From Rhodothermales bacterium (lineage in GTDB: Bacteria > Bacteroidota > Rhodothermia > Rhodothermales > JANQRZ01), in the NCBI GenBank assembly GCA_039944855.1, contig JBDUXZ010000024.1, positions 186,001-250,000 on the forward strand: a DNA stretch of 64,000 bases. The letters run 5' to 3'. Shown piece after piece: positions 1 to 10,760 of the stretch (positions are counted from its first letter, which is position 1; each line of letters starts with the position of its first letter). A program made the translations under genes and the position numbers. The notes under the pieces are model-generated. The model saw only the letters and a list, made by a program, of their open reading frames with translations. It did no database searches and had not been told where the DNA came from.

Positions 1-66
1 ATAACATGACCTGCGGCCTCCCGCACGTCCGCGAGACGATCCCCTTCCCGCGCCTCCTCGGCCGGC

Positions 67-471
67 TCAATCCCTGAAGAGCTGGCTCTGTACGGCCTTC
101 ACGAACGTAGAAGCTTCTTGGCGTGTCCAGGGGAAGCCGATCGCCGGTCGGAGGTCGCTCCCTGCTGTATTCAGCACTACGCGGGGGGACCCCCAAAGCA
201 GCAGGACCGCGATGACGATCATCAGCGTGCCGAAGAACGCCTGATCCGCGTTGAACGCGAAGAAACCACCTAATAGCAACAAGAGCCCTAGGAGGACATG
301 GCGATTGATCTCCATGCGAACCGAGGTGATGTGCTTGAGCGGGAGATCTTCCTGAGAGCCGCCGCTGAACCAGCCTTTCTTTGAGCGGAAGACTACCCGG
401 CGGTCCGTGACCGTGCCGTAGCCGGTGGACGCGATCTGTTGTTCGTTTCCATGCAGGATTGACTGAGTCAT
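67..471 (-). CDS. small membrane protein with PH-like fold signature
   Basis: The product is about 134 residues. The N-terminal part (GYGTVTDRRVVF) resembles the start of bacterial PH-like domain proteins. Two adjacent hydrophobic stretches follow at about residues 58-92 (LLGLLLLLGGFFAF, then a second), and a short polar C-terminus ends in KAVQSQLFRD. I chose the ATG at 471 because GAGGAAGG lies just upstream; a TTG at 534 would add 21 residues that do not look like part of the domain. Base composition is less GC-rich than the neighbours. The family assignment rests on a short motif; the function is unknown. Confidence 0.6.
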   Translation of the reverse strand: MTQSILHGNEQQIASTGYGTVTDRRVVFRSKKGWFSGGSQEDLPLKHITSVRMEINRHVLLGLLLLLGGFFAFNADQAFFGTLMIVIAVLLLWGSPRVVLNTAGSDLRPAIGFPWTRQEASTFVKAVQSQLFRD

Positions 472-674
472 GCCTTCCTCGCCGAGTCTTGGTTTATCGT
501 AGAGGATATTATGAATCAAGATTTTATCAGGCAAGAGGAGCGTTATTGGTATCGGCTCTATGCTGCTTGGCGCGAATGGTCGTTATGATGAGATATCAGA
601 ATCGGGTGCGTAGTACGTTATGGAGGACGCGCCGCGTGCGCGCTCCCTCTCGATCAACCCTTTCCCATTTTATC

Positions 675-1400
675 ATGTCTCGCCTCGCCTCCTTCCTCAC
701 CTTCTTGTTGCTCGCCCTGCCAACCATGGCCCAACCCGCTGATCCCGCTCTTTACCATCTCCCGCAGGCGCGCACCGTGACGGTCAGCGGCGTCGGTACG
801 GTGGACGTGGAGCCGGACGAGGCGACGGTCATGTTCGCCGTCGTGACGCGGGCGGAGACGGCGGAGGACGCGCGCCGCCAGAATGCCGAAGCGGCCGAAT
901 CCGCGATGGACGCCGTCCGCGCCCTCGGCATCGCCGACCGCAAAATCCAGCTTCTCAGCCTCCGGCTCGACGAGGAGTGGGACTACCAAAACAACCAACG
1001 CATCCGCAAAGGCTTCATCGCCCGCCGCGACGTGAGAGTGGTGATCGAAGACCTCGACCTCGTGCCCGACCTCGTCGCGACGGTCGTGCAGGAGGGGGCG
1101 AACGAGTTGAACGGGATTCAGTACGGCTTGCAGGACCGCGATGCCGTCGAAGATCAGGCGTTGCAGGCGGCGATCGTTCGGGCGCGGGAGAAAGCGCAAC
1201 TCATGGCCGAGGCGCTCGGGGTCGGGCTCGGCCGCGTCGTGCAGGTCGCCGAAGGCGGTGTGCAGTTCCCGCAGCCGCCGCCGGTGATGTTCGCCCGCGC
1301 TGAGATGGCGATGGACCAGAGCGAGAGCAACCCCGGCGCGTATGCCGCCGGCGAGATCGTCGTCCGCGCCACCGTCACCGTCACGTTCGAACTCGACTAA
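675..1400 (+). CDS. periplasmic SIMPL-domain (DUF541) protein
   Basis: The product is 241 residues. A signal peptide covers residues 1-19 (hydrophobic core LASFLTFLLLALPTMA, cleavage near AQP). The mature part begins with RTVTVSGVGTVDVEPDEATV, the typical opening of the SIMPL/DUF541 family, and the family's even alpha/beta pattern runs to the end. Members are periplasmic or envelope proteins with no agreed biochemical role. The open frame extends upstream to 459, but only the ATG at 675 gives a signal peptide. The deaminase gene follows after 7 nt, so the two are probably cotranscribed. Confidence 0.85.
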   Translation: MSRLASFLTFLLLALPTMAQPADPALYHLPQARTVTVSGVGTVDVEPDEATVMFAVVTRAETAEDARRQNAEAAESAMDAVRALGIADRKIQLLSLRLDEEWDYQNNQRIRKGFIARRDVRVVIEDLDLVPDLVATVVQEGANELNGIQYGLQDRDAVEDQALQAAIVRAREKAQLMAEALGVGLGRVVQVAEGGVQFPQPPPVMFARAEMAMDQSESNPGAYAAGEIVVRATVTVTFELD

Positions 1401-1407
1401 CCCCACT

Positions 1408-1887
1408 ATGGCTGACGCTAGCGACCTCGACTACATGCGCCTCGCCGTCGAGCAGGCCAAGCAGAGCGTCCACGACGGGCAGAGCCCGTTCGGCGCCGTG
1501 ATCGTCAAAGACGGCGAGGTGGTCTGCGCCGTCCACAACGTCGTCTGGGCAACGACCGACATCACGGCGCACGCCGAGGTCCACGCCCTCCGCGTGGCCT
1601 GCGAGCGACTCGGCACGATCGACCTCAGCGGCTGCACGATTTACTCCTCGACCGAGCCCTGCCCGATGTGCTTCGCCGCGATCCACTGGGCGAACTGCGA
1701 CCGCATCGTCTTCGGCACATACATCGCCGACGCCGACGCGGCGGGCTTCCGCGAGCTCTCGATCTCGAACGAGCAGATGCGCACGCTCGGCGGCAGCGAC
1801 GTGGCCGTCGAGGGCGGCGTCCTCCGTGATGAAGCGCAGGAAGCCTTCGACCTCTTCGCCGAGGTCAGCGACGGCAAGCTGTACTGA
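1408..1887 (+). CDS. nucleoside deaminase, guanine-deaminase-like
   Basis: The product is 159 residues and belongs to the zinc-dependent cytidine/deoxycytidylate deaminase fold. The zinc and proton-shuttle motif HAE is at residues 55-57 and the second zinc motif PCPMC at 84-88. The sequence after the second motif (WANCDRIVFGTYIADADAAGF) and the length resemble GuaD-type guanine deaminases more than the tRNA adenosine deaminase TadA, but substrate cannot be fixed by reading. A cytoplasmic role in purine salvage is inferred. It lies 7 nt after the SIMPL gene on the same strand. Confidence 0.85.
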   Translation: MADASDLDYMRLAVEQAKQSVHDGQSPFGAVIVKDGEVVCAVHNVVWATTDITAHAEVHALRVACERLGTIDLSGCTIYSSTEPCPMCFAAIHWANCDRIVFGTYIADADAAGFRELSISNEQMRTLGGSDVAVEGGVLRDEAQEAFDLFAEVSDGKLY

Positions 1888-1903
1888 ACCGTTCTGCCAA
1901 ATT

Positions 1904-1931
1904 GTAGGGGCGCAGCGTGCTGTGCCCCTAC
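1904..1931. repeat. GTAGGGGC-type palindromic repeat, copy 1
   Basis: This 28-bp hairpin has arms GTAGGGGC and GCCCCTAC around GCAGC...GCTGT, with one G.T pair. It lies 17 nt after the deaminase stop and ends 15 nt before the next start codon. Close relatives occur at 9699-9726 and 56579-56606. Confidence 0.85.
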
Positions 1932-1945
1932 GCATCCCCACCGCT

Positions 1946-2614
1946 GTGTCCGAGTTTCCCCACGTCCCGCACCACTTCCGCCTGCTCCCCGAGGAGGAGA
2001 TGGAGGCGCGTGCCGGAGCGTTCTTCCGCGAGATGGACACGCGCCGCTCCACGCGCCACTTCGCCGACAAGCCCGTGCCGCGCCGCCTCATCGAACTCGC
2101 GATCCGCACGGCGAGCACGGCCCCGAGCGGGGCGCACAAGCAGCCGTGGACGTTCGTCGCCGTGAGCGATCCCGAGGTCAAGCGACGCATCCGCGAGGCG
2201 GCTGAGGAGGAGGAGCGCGCGTTCTACGCCGAGCGCGCCACGCCCGAGTGGCTCGAAGCCCTCGCGCCGATCGGGACGGATTGGGAGAAGCCGTTTCTGG
2301 AGACGGTGCCCTACGTCGTCGTCCTCTTCGCGCAGACCACGGGCGTGGACGCGGCGGGGGAGAAGGTCAAGCATTACTACGTGCAGGAGAGCTGCGGCAT
2401 CGCGGCGGGCTTCTTCATCGCCGCGCTCCACCGGATGGGCCTCGCCACGCTCACGCATACGCCGAGCCCGATGAAATTCCTGAACGAGATCCTCGGCCGC
2501 CCCGCGCACGAGCGCCCGTTTATCCTCTTCCCCGTCGGCTATCCGGCGGACGACTCGACGGTGCCAGACCTGAAGCGGAAGGGGTTGGATGACGTGGCGG
2601 TGTGGGTCGAATAA
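1946..2614 (+). CDS. nitroreductase-family FMN protein
   Basis: The product is 222 residues. The sequence RRSTRHFADKPVPRRLIELAIRTASTAPSGAHKQPW is a nitroreductase/iodotyrosine deiodinase-type FMN-binding opening (Arg and Ser that contact FMN phosphate), described here in short form: RRSTRHF near residue 30 and APSGAHKQPW near 56. Later QESCGIAAGFFIAALHRMG and the C-terminal PVGYPADD match the family core. Members reduce nitro compounds or flavins, or remove halogens. GTG at 1946 is the first start past the hairpin repeat that keeps the whole domain; longer reading would translate through the repeat and the deaminase gene. Confidence 0.82.
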   Translation: MSEFPHVPHHFRLLPEEEMEARAGAFFREMDTRRSTRHFADKPVPRRLIELAIRTASTAPSGAHKQPWTFVAVSDPEVKRRIREAAEEEERAFYAERATPEWLEALAPIGTDWEKPFLETVPYVVVLFAQTTGVDAAGEKVKHYYVQESCGIAAGFFIAALHRMGLATLTHTPSPMKFLNEILGRPAHERPFILFPVGYPADDSTVPDLKRKGLDDVAVWVE

Positions 2615-2727
2615 GGTCGCGTCACAGGGCGAGATCGCGTGCGGGGCGTGCAATTCTCATTTGCAGATCGTGCGAAGATGTGGGAGCTTGGGCGGGTCAT
2701 TCTGCCGTGCCCCCAATCCTCACGCTC

Positions 2728-5274
2728 ATGCCTGCTCTCTACCGCTTCACCCTCCTCACCGCGTGCCTGCTGCTCGCGACCGGCCCCGCGCTCGCGCAGC
2801 AACGCGCCGCCGAGCGCCCGGCGACGCAGCGCGCCTCAGACGTCCTCCCGCTCGACCGGATCGCCCGCGTCGAGATGCCCTCGGTCGATAACGACGCGCT
2901 GATCGCGCGCGACGAAGCGACCGCCGCCCGCGCGACGGAGCCCCGCCCGTTCCGCTTCGCCGAGCCGTTCGAGGTAGCCCTCACCACCGGCAGCGCCGGG
3001 ACGTGGGAGACGCTCGACGACGGCACCCGCGTCTGGCGCCTCGTCATCGCCTCCGGCGATGCGTACTCGATCAACCTCGGCTTCAGCCGGTTCCGCCTGC
3101 CCGACGGCGCGGCGCTCTGGCTCTACCCGGCCGGCGAAGCCCCGCATTTCCGCGCCTTCACGGCGGCCGACAACGAGGAGCACGGTGAGCTGTGGTCGCC
3201 GATCATCCGCAGCGATGAGGTCGTCGTCGAACTGAACCTGCCGGCGGCGAAGCCCGGTGCCGAGCCCGACTTCGAACTCGAACTGGCGCAGGTGAACCAT
3301 GCGTACCGCCCGTTCGGCGTGCGCATCGAGACGCCGCAGGATCAGGCCCGCTCCGGCTCCTGCAACGTCGACGTCGTCTGCCCCGAGGGGAACGGCTTCC
3401 GCGACATCATCCGCAGCGTCGGCGCGTACACGCGCGGCGGGGTGGACATCTGCTCGGGCTCGGCGATGAACACCACGGCCGGCGACGGCAGCCCGTACTT
3501 CCTCACGGCCGACCACTGCGGCAACAGCGCGGGCAACGCCCCGAGCGTCGTGATCTACTGGAACTACGAGAACTCGACGTGCCGCCCGCCCGGCTCCCCG
3601 CAGAGCGGCGGCCCCGGCGACGGCCCGCTCGACCAGTTCAGCTCGGGCACGATCTTCCTCGACACCTCCGGCGGCGGCACCTCCGGCGGCCCCGACTGGA
3701 CCCTCCTCGAAACCGACGACCCGATCCCGCCGGAGTACAGCGTGTTCCTCAACGGCTGGGACCGCCGCGATCAGGCGACGAGCAGTGCCATCGCCATCCA
3801 CCACCCGCAGGTGGAGGAGAAGCGGATCTCGTTCGAGAACGATCCGACCTCGATCGACTCCTACCTCGGCAACCCGAACAACCCGGCGAACACCCACATC
3901 AAAGTCACGGACTGGGATCTGGGAACGACCGAAGGCGGCTCGTCGGGCTCGCCGCTCTACAGCCCCGAGAAGCGCGTGATCGGCCAGCTCTCGGGCGGCT
4001 TCGCCTCGTGCACGAGCCAGACGGCGGACTGGTACGGCCGCATGGCCCGTAACATGACGACGGGCCTCGAAGTCTTCCTCGATCCGGGCAACACCGGCGC
4101 CCTCTTCATCGACGGCGCCGAAGCCGGCAACCCGCCCGGCCCGATCCAGCTCCTCGCCGCGATGGACGCCGATCCGATCTCGGTCTCGCCCGGTGGCACG
4201 ACGACGATCTCGGTCGAGGTGTTCAACAATGGGACGGAGACGGGCGAAGCCGTGACGCTCGAGAACGTCCTGCCCGACGACCTCGCCTTCGCGGGCAACC
4301 TCGCGGCGTCGAGCGGCGATGCGTCGGAGAGTGACGGGACGATCTCGTGGACCGTGGACGTCGGCGACGACGGCTCGGAGACGCTCTCGTTCGACGTGAC
4401 GGTGGACGAGAACGCGCCCGGCCTGCCGATCGTGAACACGGCCGTCGTGAACCACCCGAGCCTCAACCTCCCGCTCCAGCCGAGCGTCACGATCGACGTG
4501 TTCGTCGCGCCGGACTTCTTCTACTCCAACGAGACCGGCGTCCCGATCCCCGACAACCAGTGCCCGAGCTTCAGCACGAGCGAGATCGAGGTCACGGACA
4601 CGTTCGAGCCGATCAACATGGAGGTCGGCGTGAACATGCAGCACACGTGGCGGGGCGACCTCATCATCGAGCTGACGAGCCCGGCGGGGACGACCGTCCG
4701 CCTGCTCGAGCGCGTCGGTGGCAGCGCCGACAACCTCGACGCGCTGTTCTCGGACTCCGGTCCATCCAACGCCTTCGGTAGCGGTAATCACGACCCGGCT
4801 GCGCCGTTCTACGACGTGGAAGGCCAAACGCAGGGGGCGAATGTCGGCCCGCTCGCGCTGTTCCTCGGCGAGGACCCGCAGGGCACGTGGACGCTCGGCG
4901 TCTGCGACGGGGCCGGCCAGGACGTGGGGAGCGTCGGGCAGTGGGCGCTCCTGTTTTACACGGAGAACCAGCCGCCCGTCGCGATGGAAGACGCGTCGGC
5001 GATGGCGGCGGCGTACCGGATCGACGCGGCGTACCCGAACCCGTTCGCCGAAGAGTCGGTCGTGCGCTTCGCGGTGCGAGACGCGCAGACCGTCCGGGCC
5101 GAGGTCTACGACGCGCTCGGCCGCCGCGTGCAGGTGCTCCACGACGGCCCCGTCGCGGCCTCGGCCGAGCAGACGCTCCGCATCGATGGGCGCGGGCTCG
5201 CGGGCGGCGTCTACGTCGTCCGGTTCGCAGGCGAGACGTTCACGGCGAGCCAGAAGGTGCTGCTCGTGAAGTAG
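2728..5274 (+). CDS. secreted trypsin-like protease with DUF11, P-domain and T9SS signal
   Basis: The product is 848 residues. A signal peptide covers about 1-23 (ends ALAQ). The peptidase region (about 200-450) resembles lysyl endopeptidase-type S1 proteases: catalytic His263 in TADHC, Asp323 in GGPDWTLLE and Ser406 in GGSSGSP, with several Cys pairs. It is followed by a DUF11-like beta domain (about 475-590), a proprotein-convertase P-domain (about 605-755, HTWRGDLIIELTSP) and a C-terminal sorting domain starting YPNPF near residue 770 and ending in KVLLVK. It should be secreted by T9SS and attached or released at the surface. The start at 2728 gives the signal peptide; the open frame begins at 2602. 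Confidence 0.9.
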   Translation: MPALYRFTLLTACLLLATGPALAQQRAAERPATQRASDVLPLDRIARVEMPSVDNDALIARDEATAARATEPRPFRFAEPFEVALTTGSAGTWETLDDGTRVWRLVIASGDAYSINLGFSRFRLPDGAALWLYPAGEAPHFRAFTAADNEEHGELWSPIIRSDEVVVELNLPAAKPGAEPDFELELAQVNHAYRPFGVRIETPQDQARSGSCNVDVVCPEGNGFRDIIRSVGAYTRGGVDICSGSAMNTTAGDGSPYFLTADHCGNSAGNAPSVVIYWNYENSTCRPPGSPQSGGPGDGPLDQFSSGTIFLDTSGGGTSGGPDWTLLETDDPIPPEYSVFLNGWDRRDQATSSAIAIHHPQVEEKRISFENDPTSIDSYLGNPNNPANTHIKVTDWDLGTTEGGSSGSPLYSPEKRVIGQLSGGFASCTSQTADWYGRMARNMTTGLEVFLDPGNTGALFIDGAEAGNPPGPIQLLAAMDADPISVSPGGTTTISVEVFNNGTETGEAVTLENVLPDDLAFAGNLAASSGDASESDGTISWTVDVGDDGSETLSFDVTVDENAPGLPIVNTAVVNHPSLNLPLQPSVTIDVFVAPDFFYSNETGVPIPDNQCPSFSTSEIEVTDTFEPINMEVGVNMQHTWRGDLIIELTSPAGTTVRLLERVGGSADNLDALFSDSGPSNAFGSGNHDPAAPFYDVEGQTQGANVGPLALFLGEDPQGTWTLGVCDGAGQDVGSVGQWALLFYTENQPPVAMEDASAMAAAYRIDAAYPNPFAEESVVRFAVRDAQTVRAEVYDALGRRVQVLHDGPVAASAEQTLRIDGRGLAGGVYVVRFAGETFTASQKVLLVK

Positions 5275-5289
5275 CGGGCCGTACCCGAC

Positions 5290-5340
5290 GGAAAGATTGA
5301 GGCCCCGACTGCGCGATGCGGTCGGGGCCTCAATCTTTCC
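5290..5340. terminator. bidirectional terminator hairpin
   Basis: A perfect 20-bp inverted repeat (5290-5309 and 5321-5340) with an 11-nt loop sits between two convergent genes. The arms end in GAAAGA and TCTTTC, giving A/U-rich stem bases on both sides, so it can serve both the protease gene and the hydrolase gene. Confidence 0.85.
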
Positions 5341-5352
5341 GCTCTTCCGCCC

Positions 5353-6192
5353 CTAAACGTGCGCGTCGAGCCAGTCGGTGAGGTCGGTGAGGACGCGCTC
5401 GCGGCCGGGCTCGTTGTGGGTCTCATGGTAGAAGCCGTCGTAGAGCGTCAGCGTCTTGTCGTCGGCGGGGGCGCGGTCGTGGAGCAGGCGGCTGCCTTCG
5501 GGGTCGGTGACCTTGTCCGCCGTGCCGTGGTAGAGGTAGAGGGGGAGCGTGAAGGCGTCGGCGTGGGCCTGCACGTGGTCCGTCACGCGGAGGACTTCGG
5601 CTCCGACGCGCGGGCGGATGCCGCCGTGGTAGACGAGCGGGTCCTGTTCGTAGGCGCGGACCACGGCGGGGTCGCGGGAGAGGTCTGCGGTGTCGAGCTT
5701 CGTGGTCGGGAGCTTGGGGACGAAGCGGCTGAGCACGCCGGCCGCTTTCTGCAGGATCGGCGAGAGGTCGGCGGGAATCTTCAGCGCGGCGGAGGAGAGG
5801 ACGAGCCCGGCGAGGCCGTCGGTCCCGCGCTCGGTGACGTAATAGGCCGCGATCGCGCCGCCGAGGGAGTGGCCGTAGAGGAAGAGCGGGAGGCGGGGCG
5901 CGTCGGCGTGGACGTAGTCGAGGAAGAGCGCGAGGTCGTCGGTGTACTCGTCGAACGACTCGACGTAGACGCGGGGCTCGCCCTCGGAGCGGCCGTGGCC
6001 GCGGAGGTCGAAGGCGTGGACGGCGTAGCCGTGGAGCAGGAGGTGGGTGGCGACGTGGGCGTAGCGCCCGCTATGCTCGGCGATGCCGTGGACGAGCGCG
6101 ACGACCGCTTTCGGCCGCCCGCTCGGCGTCCATCGTCGGGTGGCGAGGGTGAGGCCGTCGTCGGTGGTGAGCGTGCTGGCGTCGTGCTGCAT
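5353..6192 (-). CDS. alpha/beta hydrolase, monoacylglycerol-lipase-like
   Basis: The product is 279 residues with no signal peptide. It has the oxyanion-side HG motif (LVHGIAEHSGRY, about 34-44), the nucleophile elbow GHSLGG with Ser109, Asp226 in HGTAD, and His256 in YHETHNE, which complete a serine hydrolase triad. The order and spacing match the Hydrolase_4/monoacylglycerol lipase family, so lipid ester hydrolysis is likely. The ATG at 6192 begins MQHDAS and removes an upstream extension that lacks family features. It converges on the protease gene across a shared terminator. Confidence 0.86.
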   Translation of the reverse strand: MQHDASTLTTDDGLTLATRRWTPSGRPKAVVALVHGIAEHSGRYAHVATHLLLHGYAVHAFDLRGHGRSEGEPRVYVESFDEYTDDLALFLDYVHADAPRLPLFLYGHSLGGAIAAYYVTERGTDGLAGLVLSSAALKIPADLSPILQKAAGVLSRFVPKLPTTKLDTADLSRDPAVVRAYEQDPLVYHGGIRPRVGAEVLRVTDHVQAHADAFTLPLYLYHGTADKVTDPEGSRLLHDRAPADDKTLTLYDGFYHETHNEPGRERVLTDLTDWLDAHV

Positions 6193-6268
6193 GGGCGAGA
6201 GGGGAGGAGGAACGGCGGCGGCGGTGCGTAGTCTATGGTCCCAATCGTAAAGCCCGACCGAAGATCCC

Positions 6269-6556
6269 ATGACCGTCACCGAAACCACCGCCACCGCCGA
6301 GGGCGTGCTCGCGTTCATCGACGAGAGCGTGCGGGCGTTGCAGCAGGACGGGCTGGAGCCGCGCACGATCCTCGTCGGCCCCGATGCCTACGACCTCCTC
6401 CGCCACGCCATCGCCCGCCAGTTCAACCGCTCGCCCGGCCTGTTCGAGACGTACCAGTACCTCGACGTCGTGCTGGACCCGTTCCGCGGCGACGCCGTTT
6501 GCGTGGTGCCGGCCCCGCGCGAGCTCGCCGACGGCGTTCGCCCGGTTCGGATCTAG
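6269..6556 (+). CDS. small hypothetical protein, 95 aa
   Basis: I do not recognise a family. The sequence is acidic to neutral with no signal peptide or membrane segment. The middle part (TILVGPDAYDLLRHAIARQFNRSPGLFETYQYLDVVLDPFRGDAVCVVP) has the look of a compact alpha/beta domain and the codon use is like the neighbours, with high third-position GC, which argues for a real gene. It starts 77 nt from the divergent hydrolase start and ends 49 nt before the DUF427 gene. Confidence 0.6.
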   Translation: MTVTETTATAEGVLAFIDESVRALQQDGLEPRTILVGPDAYDLLRHAIARQFNRSPGLFETYQYLDVVLDPFRGDAVCVVPAPRELADGVRPVRI

Positions 6557-6605
6557 TCCCCGTTGCCCTCCACCCGAGCGATCCGTCGCTCTAACCCGAT
6601 CCCTC

Positions 6606-6887
6606 ATGAAAGCCATCTGGAACGGCGTCGTCATCGCCGAGAGCGACGCGACGCGCAAGGTCGAAGCGAATCACTACTTCCCGCTCGACGCCGTGAACAC
6701 GGAATACCTGAAGCAGAGCGATTACCACACGACGTGCCCGTGGAAGGGGGAGGCGAGCTACTACCACGTCGTCGCCGGCGGCGAGACGAACGAGAACGCG
6801 GCGTGGTTCTATCCCGACCCGTCGGAGAAGGCGTCGGAGATCAAGGACTACGTCGCGTTCTGGCGCGGCGTGAAGGTGACGGAGTGA
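6606..6887 (+). CDS. DUF427 domain protein
   Basis: The product is 93 residues and is a complete single-domain DUF427 protein: MKAIWNGVVIAES opening, the central FPLDAVN..YL, the TTCPWKGEASYYHV segment and the closing WFYPDPSEKASEIKDYVAFW. Family members are small soluble proteins of unknown biochemical role, widespread in bacteria and some fungi. The ATG at 6606 precedes the conserved opening; the open frame upstream has no similarity. Confidence 0.88.
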   Translation: MKAIWNGVVIAESDATRKVEANHYFPLDAVNTEYLKQSDYHTTCPWKGEASYYHVVAGGETNENAAWFYPDPSEKASEIKDYVAFWRGVKVTE

Positions 6888-6950
6888 CCGAGCCGCGGTC
6901 GGGGGACGCGGTCGGGATCGGCAAACTCTGGTGAACTCCGGCGCGCTCCG

Positions 6951-6980
6951 TTGACAGCGGGCGACGGCGACGGTACTTTC
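6951..6980 (+). promoter_or_regulatory. promoter of the 7008 gene
   Basis: TTGACA at 6951-6956 and TACTTT at 6974-6979 are separated by 17 bp, and the box lies 34 bp before the ATG. The second box fits the Bacteroidota -7 pattern TAnnTTTG and the first supplies its upstream TTG. Confidence 0.6.
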
Positions 6981-7007
6981 TGCCGCCTTTTCCCGCCGAC
7001 CCGTTCG

Positions 7008-7550
7008 ATGCGTTTCCTCCGTCACGCCGCCGTGCAGCGCCTTTTCAGCGTCGGGCTCTTGCTGAGCCTCGGGCTGTGGCTCGCCGCGCCCGCCGCCGGC
7101 GCCGACGTCGGCCGCGCGCTCGCGTCGCAGGTCGAGTGGCTCGGCCCCGCACCGCCGACCGTCGAGGCCGCCTTCGAAGAAGCCCTCGTCGCGGCGGCAT
7201 CGCAGGGTGCGCGGACGCCCGAAGCGTTTGCGGCGGCCTTCGCCGATGCGCTCGCCGCGCAGTCGGACCCCGCCCTCGCGCAGTTTCTCGGCTCCGATGC
7301 CGGGGCGGACGCCCTACTGTCCGTGCTCTACGGGCAGCTTCTCCGCGCGTTCAGCCACCACACGGGGCTCGAAGCCGCGCCCGCCCCGCCCGTCGCCTCG
7401 CCGGTGGGCGGCACGTCGTCCGGCCCGCTCGGTCGGCTGATGCGGGCGGAAGCGCCCGCGTCGCTCACGGCTGCCCCAATCCGTCCGGTCCACGACGCGC
7501 CCGTCGTCCCGCTCGCCGAGCGGTCGGCGGCGCAGCCGCTCGGCCCGTAG
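7008..7550 (+). CDS. exported hypothetical protein, Ala-rich
   Basis: The product is 180 residues. Residues 1-32 form a signal peptide (RLFSVGLLLSLGLWLAAPAAGA). The mature part is mainly alanine-rich helix (about 45-125) followed by a proline-rich, probably disordered tail. No family is recognised. It sits just upstream of secD but 178 nt away, with a hairpin repeat between, so it may be a separate unit. Confidence 0.6.
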   Translation: MRFLRHAAVQRLFSVGLLLSLGLWLAAPAAGADVGRALASQVEWLGPAPPTVEAAFEEALVAAASQGARTPEAFAAAFADALAAQSDPALAQFLGSDAGADALLSVLYGQLLRAFSHHTGLEAAPAPPVASPVGGTSSGPLGRLMRAEAPASLTAAPIRPVHDAPVVPLAERSAAQPLGP

Positions 7551-7684
7551 GCCCAGGTTTCCGCCGGCCCGTCTCGCCGGCTCTCGCTCGCCCGCGCGCC
7601 GTCTGCGCGGGCCTCTCGCCATGTCCGCAGGTGCGAACCGCGCGCCTCGGACGCTCAGGCTTCGATCCCCGTACCCCGATCCCC

Positions 7685-7713
7685 GTACAGATGCCCCGCC
7701 GGGGCGTCTCTAC
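7685..7713. repeat. GTA...TAC palindromic repeat with GCCCCGCCGGGGC core
   Basis: A 29-bp imperfect palindrome reads GTACAGATGCCCC on one arm and GGGGCGTCTCTAC on the other. It ends 15 nt before secD. The GTA/TAC ends and G-rich arms link it loosely to the GTAGGGGC family. Confidence 0.6.
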
Positions 7714-7728
7714 CCCGACCCCGATCCC

Positions 7729-9684
<1,956 letters not shown>

Positions 9685-9698
9685 TCCGTCCGTTTTCT

Positions 9699-9726
9699 GT
9701 AGGGGCGCAGCGCGCTGCGCCCCTAC
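9699..9726. repeat. GTAGGGGC-type palindromic repeat, copy 2
   Basis: This copy is a perfect 28-bp palindrome centred on GCGCGC. It occupies most of the 66-nt gap between secD and secF. If transcribed, it would fold into a hairpin inside the secDF message. Confidence 0.9.
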
Positions 9727-9750
9727 CCCCCAATTTGACCGAGAAGCACC

Positions 9751-10665
9751 ATGCGCATCTTTGAAAACACCGACTACAAGTTCATCTCCAAGCGGCGGAC
9801 GGCCTACGTCGTCTCCGGCGTCCTCCTGCTGATGAGCGTGTTCGGGCTCCTCACGCGCGGGCTCGAGACCGGGATCGACTTCCAGGGCGGGACCGAATTC
9901 GTCATCGAGACGGGCGAGGTGCTCCCCATCCCCGGCGTCCGCGACGCGCTCTCCGCCGCCTTCGGCGTGCAGCCCGAGGTGAAGACGTACGACAACGACC
10001 ACACGCTCCTCATCCGCACCACGGCCGGCGGCGACGACATCGACGCCATCCAGCAGAGCGCCGTGACGGCGGTGAGCAGCGCGTTCCCCCAGGCCACCGT
10101 CTCCGTCATCAAGATCGACTCCGTCGGGCCGCGTTTCGCCGAGGACCTCAAGCGGGGCGCGTTCTACGCCGTCATCGCGTCGCTCTTCGTGATCTTCCTC
10201 TACGTCTGGCTCCGGTTCGAGTGGCAGTTCTCGCTCGGTGCCGTGGCCGCGCTCGCGCACGACGTGACGATCACCCTCGGGATCTTCGCCATGTTCCACC
10301 ACCTCCTCCCGTTCTCGCTCCAGATCGACCAGGCCATCATCGCGGCCCTGCTCACGATCGTCGGGTATTCGCTCAACGACACCGTGGTCGTGTTCGACCG
10401 CATCCGCGAGTTCACGAACCTGTTCAAGACGGAGCCCTACGCCGAGATCGTGGACCGCTCGATCAACTCGACGCTCTCGCGCACGCTCGTGACTTCGGGC
10501 ACGACGTTGATCGTCGTGCTGACGCTGTTTATCTTCGGGGGCGAGGTGCTGCGTGGCTTCGCGTTCGCCCTCCTCGTCGGCATTGTCATCGGGACGTACT
10601 CGTCGATCTTCGTAGCGTCGCCGATCCTGGTGGAGCTGAAGACGCGCGCCCTCGCCGCCCGATGA
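9751..10665 (+). CDS. secF: protein translocase subunit SecF
   Basis: The product is 304 residues, the usual SecF length. It has an N-terminal membrane segment (about 18-36), the GIDFQGGTEF motif, a short periplasmic domain, then five membrane segments from about residue 130 that include the conserved IVGYSLNDTVVVFDRIRE. It forms the SecDF proton-driven export motor with the gene upstream. SecD and SecF are separate here, unlike the fused SecDF of many Bacteroidales. Confidence 0.97.
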   Translation: MRIFENTDYKFISKRRTAYVVSGVLLLMSVFGLLTRGLETGIDFQGGTEFVIETGEVLPIPGVRDALSAAFGVQPEVKTYDNDHTLLIRTTAGGDDIDAIQQSAVTAVSSAFPQATVSVIKIDSVGPRFAEDLKRGAFYAVIASLFVIFLYVWLRFEWQFSLGAVAALAHDVTITLGIFAMFHHLLPFSLQIDQAIIAALLTIVGYSLNDTVVVFDRIREFTNLFKTEPYAEIVDRSINSTLSRTLVTSGTTLIVVLTLFIFGGEVLRGFAFALLVGIVIGTYSSIFVASPILVELKTRALAAR

Positions 10666-10670
10666 TCAAT

Positions 10671-10748
10671 GGGTGATTGAGAGCTTCACTGATTGGGTGA
10701 TCCCCTTTCACCCAGTCACCCAATCAGCCATTCACCCAATCACCCAAC
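10671..10748. repeat. CACCCAATC short-repeat cluster
   Basis: The 95-nt gap after secF holds repeated TGGGTGATTG / CACCCAATCA units on both strands. A perfect 12-bp inverted repeat (10689-10700 and 10716-10727) encloses a 15-nt loop, and further copies follow up to 10748. The role is unknown. Confidence 0.7.
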
Positions 10749-10760
10749 AGGAACACCGCC

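Noticed and set aside
1-66. Possible end of a further gene at the left edge
   Set aside because: The stretch is too short to judge; a minus-strand reading gives an acidic run with no start or stop.
2836-5142. 768-codon minus-strand open frame opposite the protease gene
   Set aside because: No domain features and composition typical of an antisense frame.
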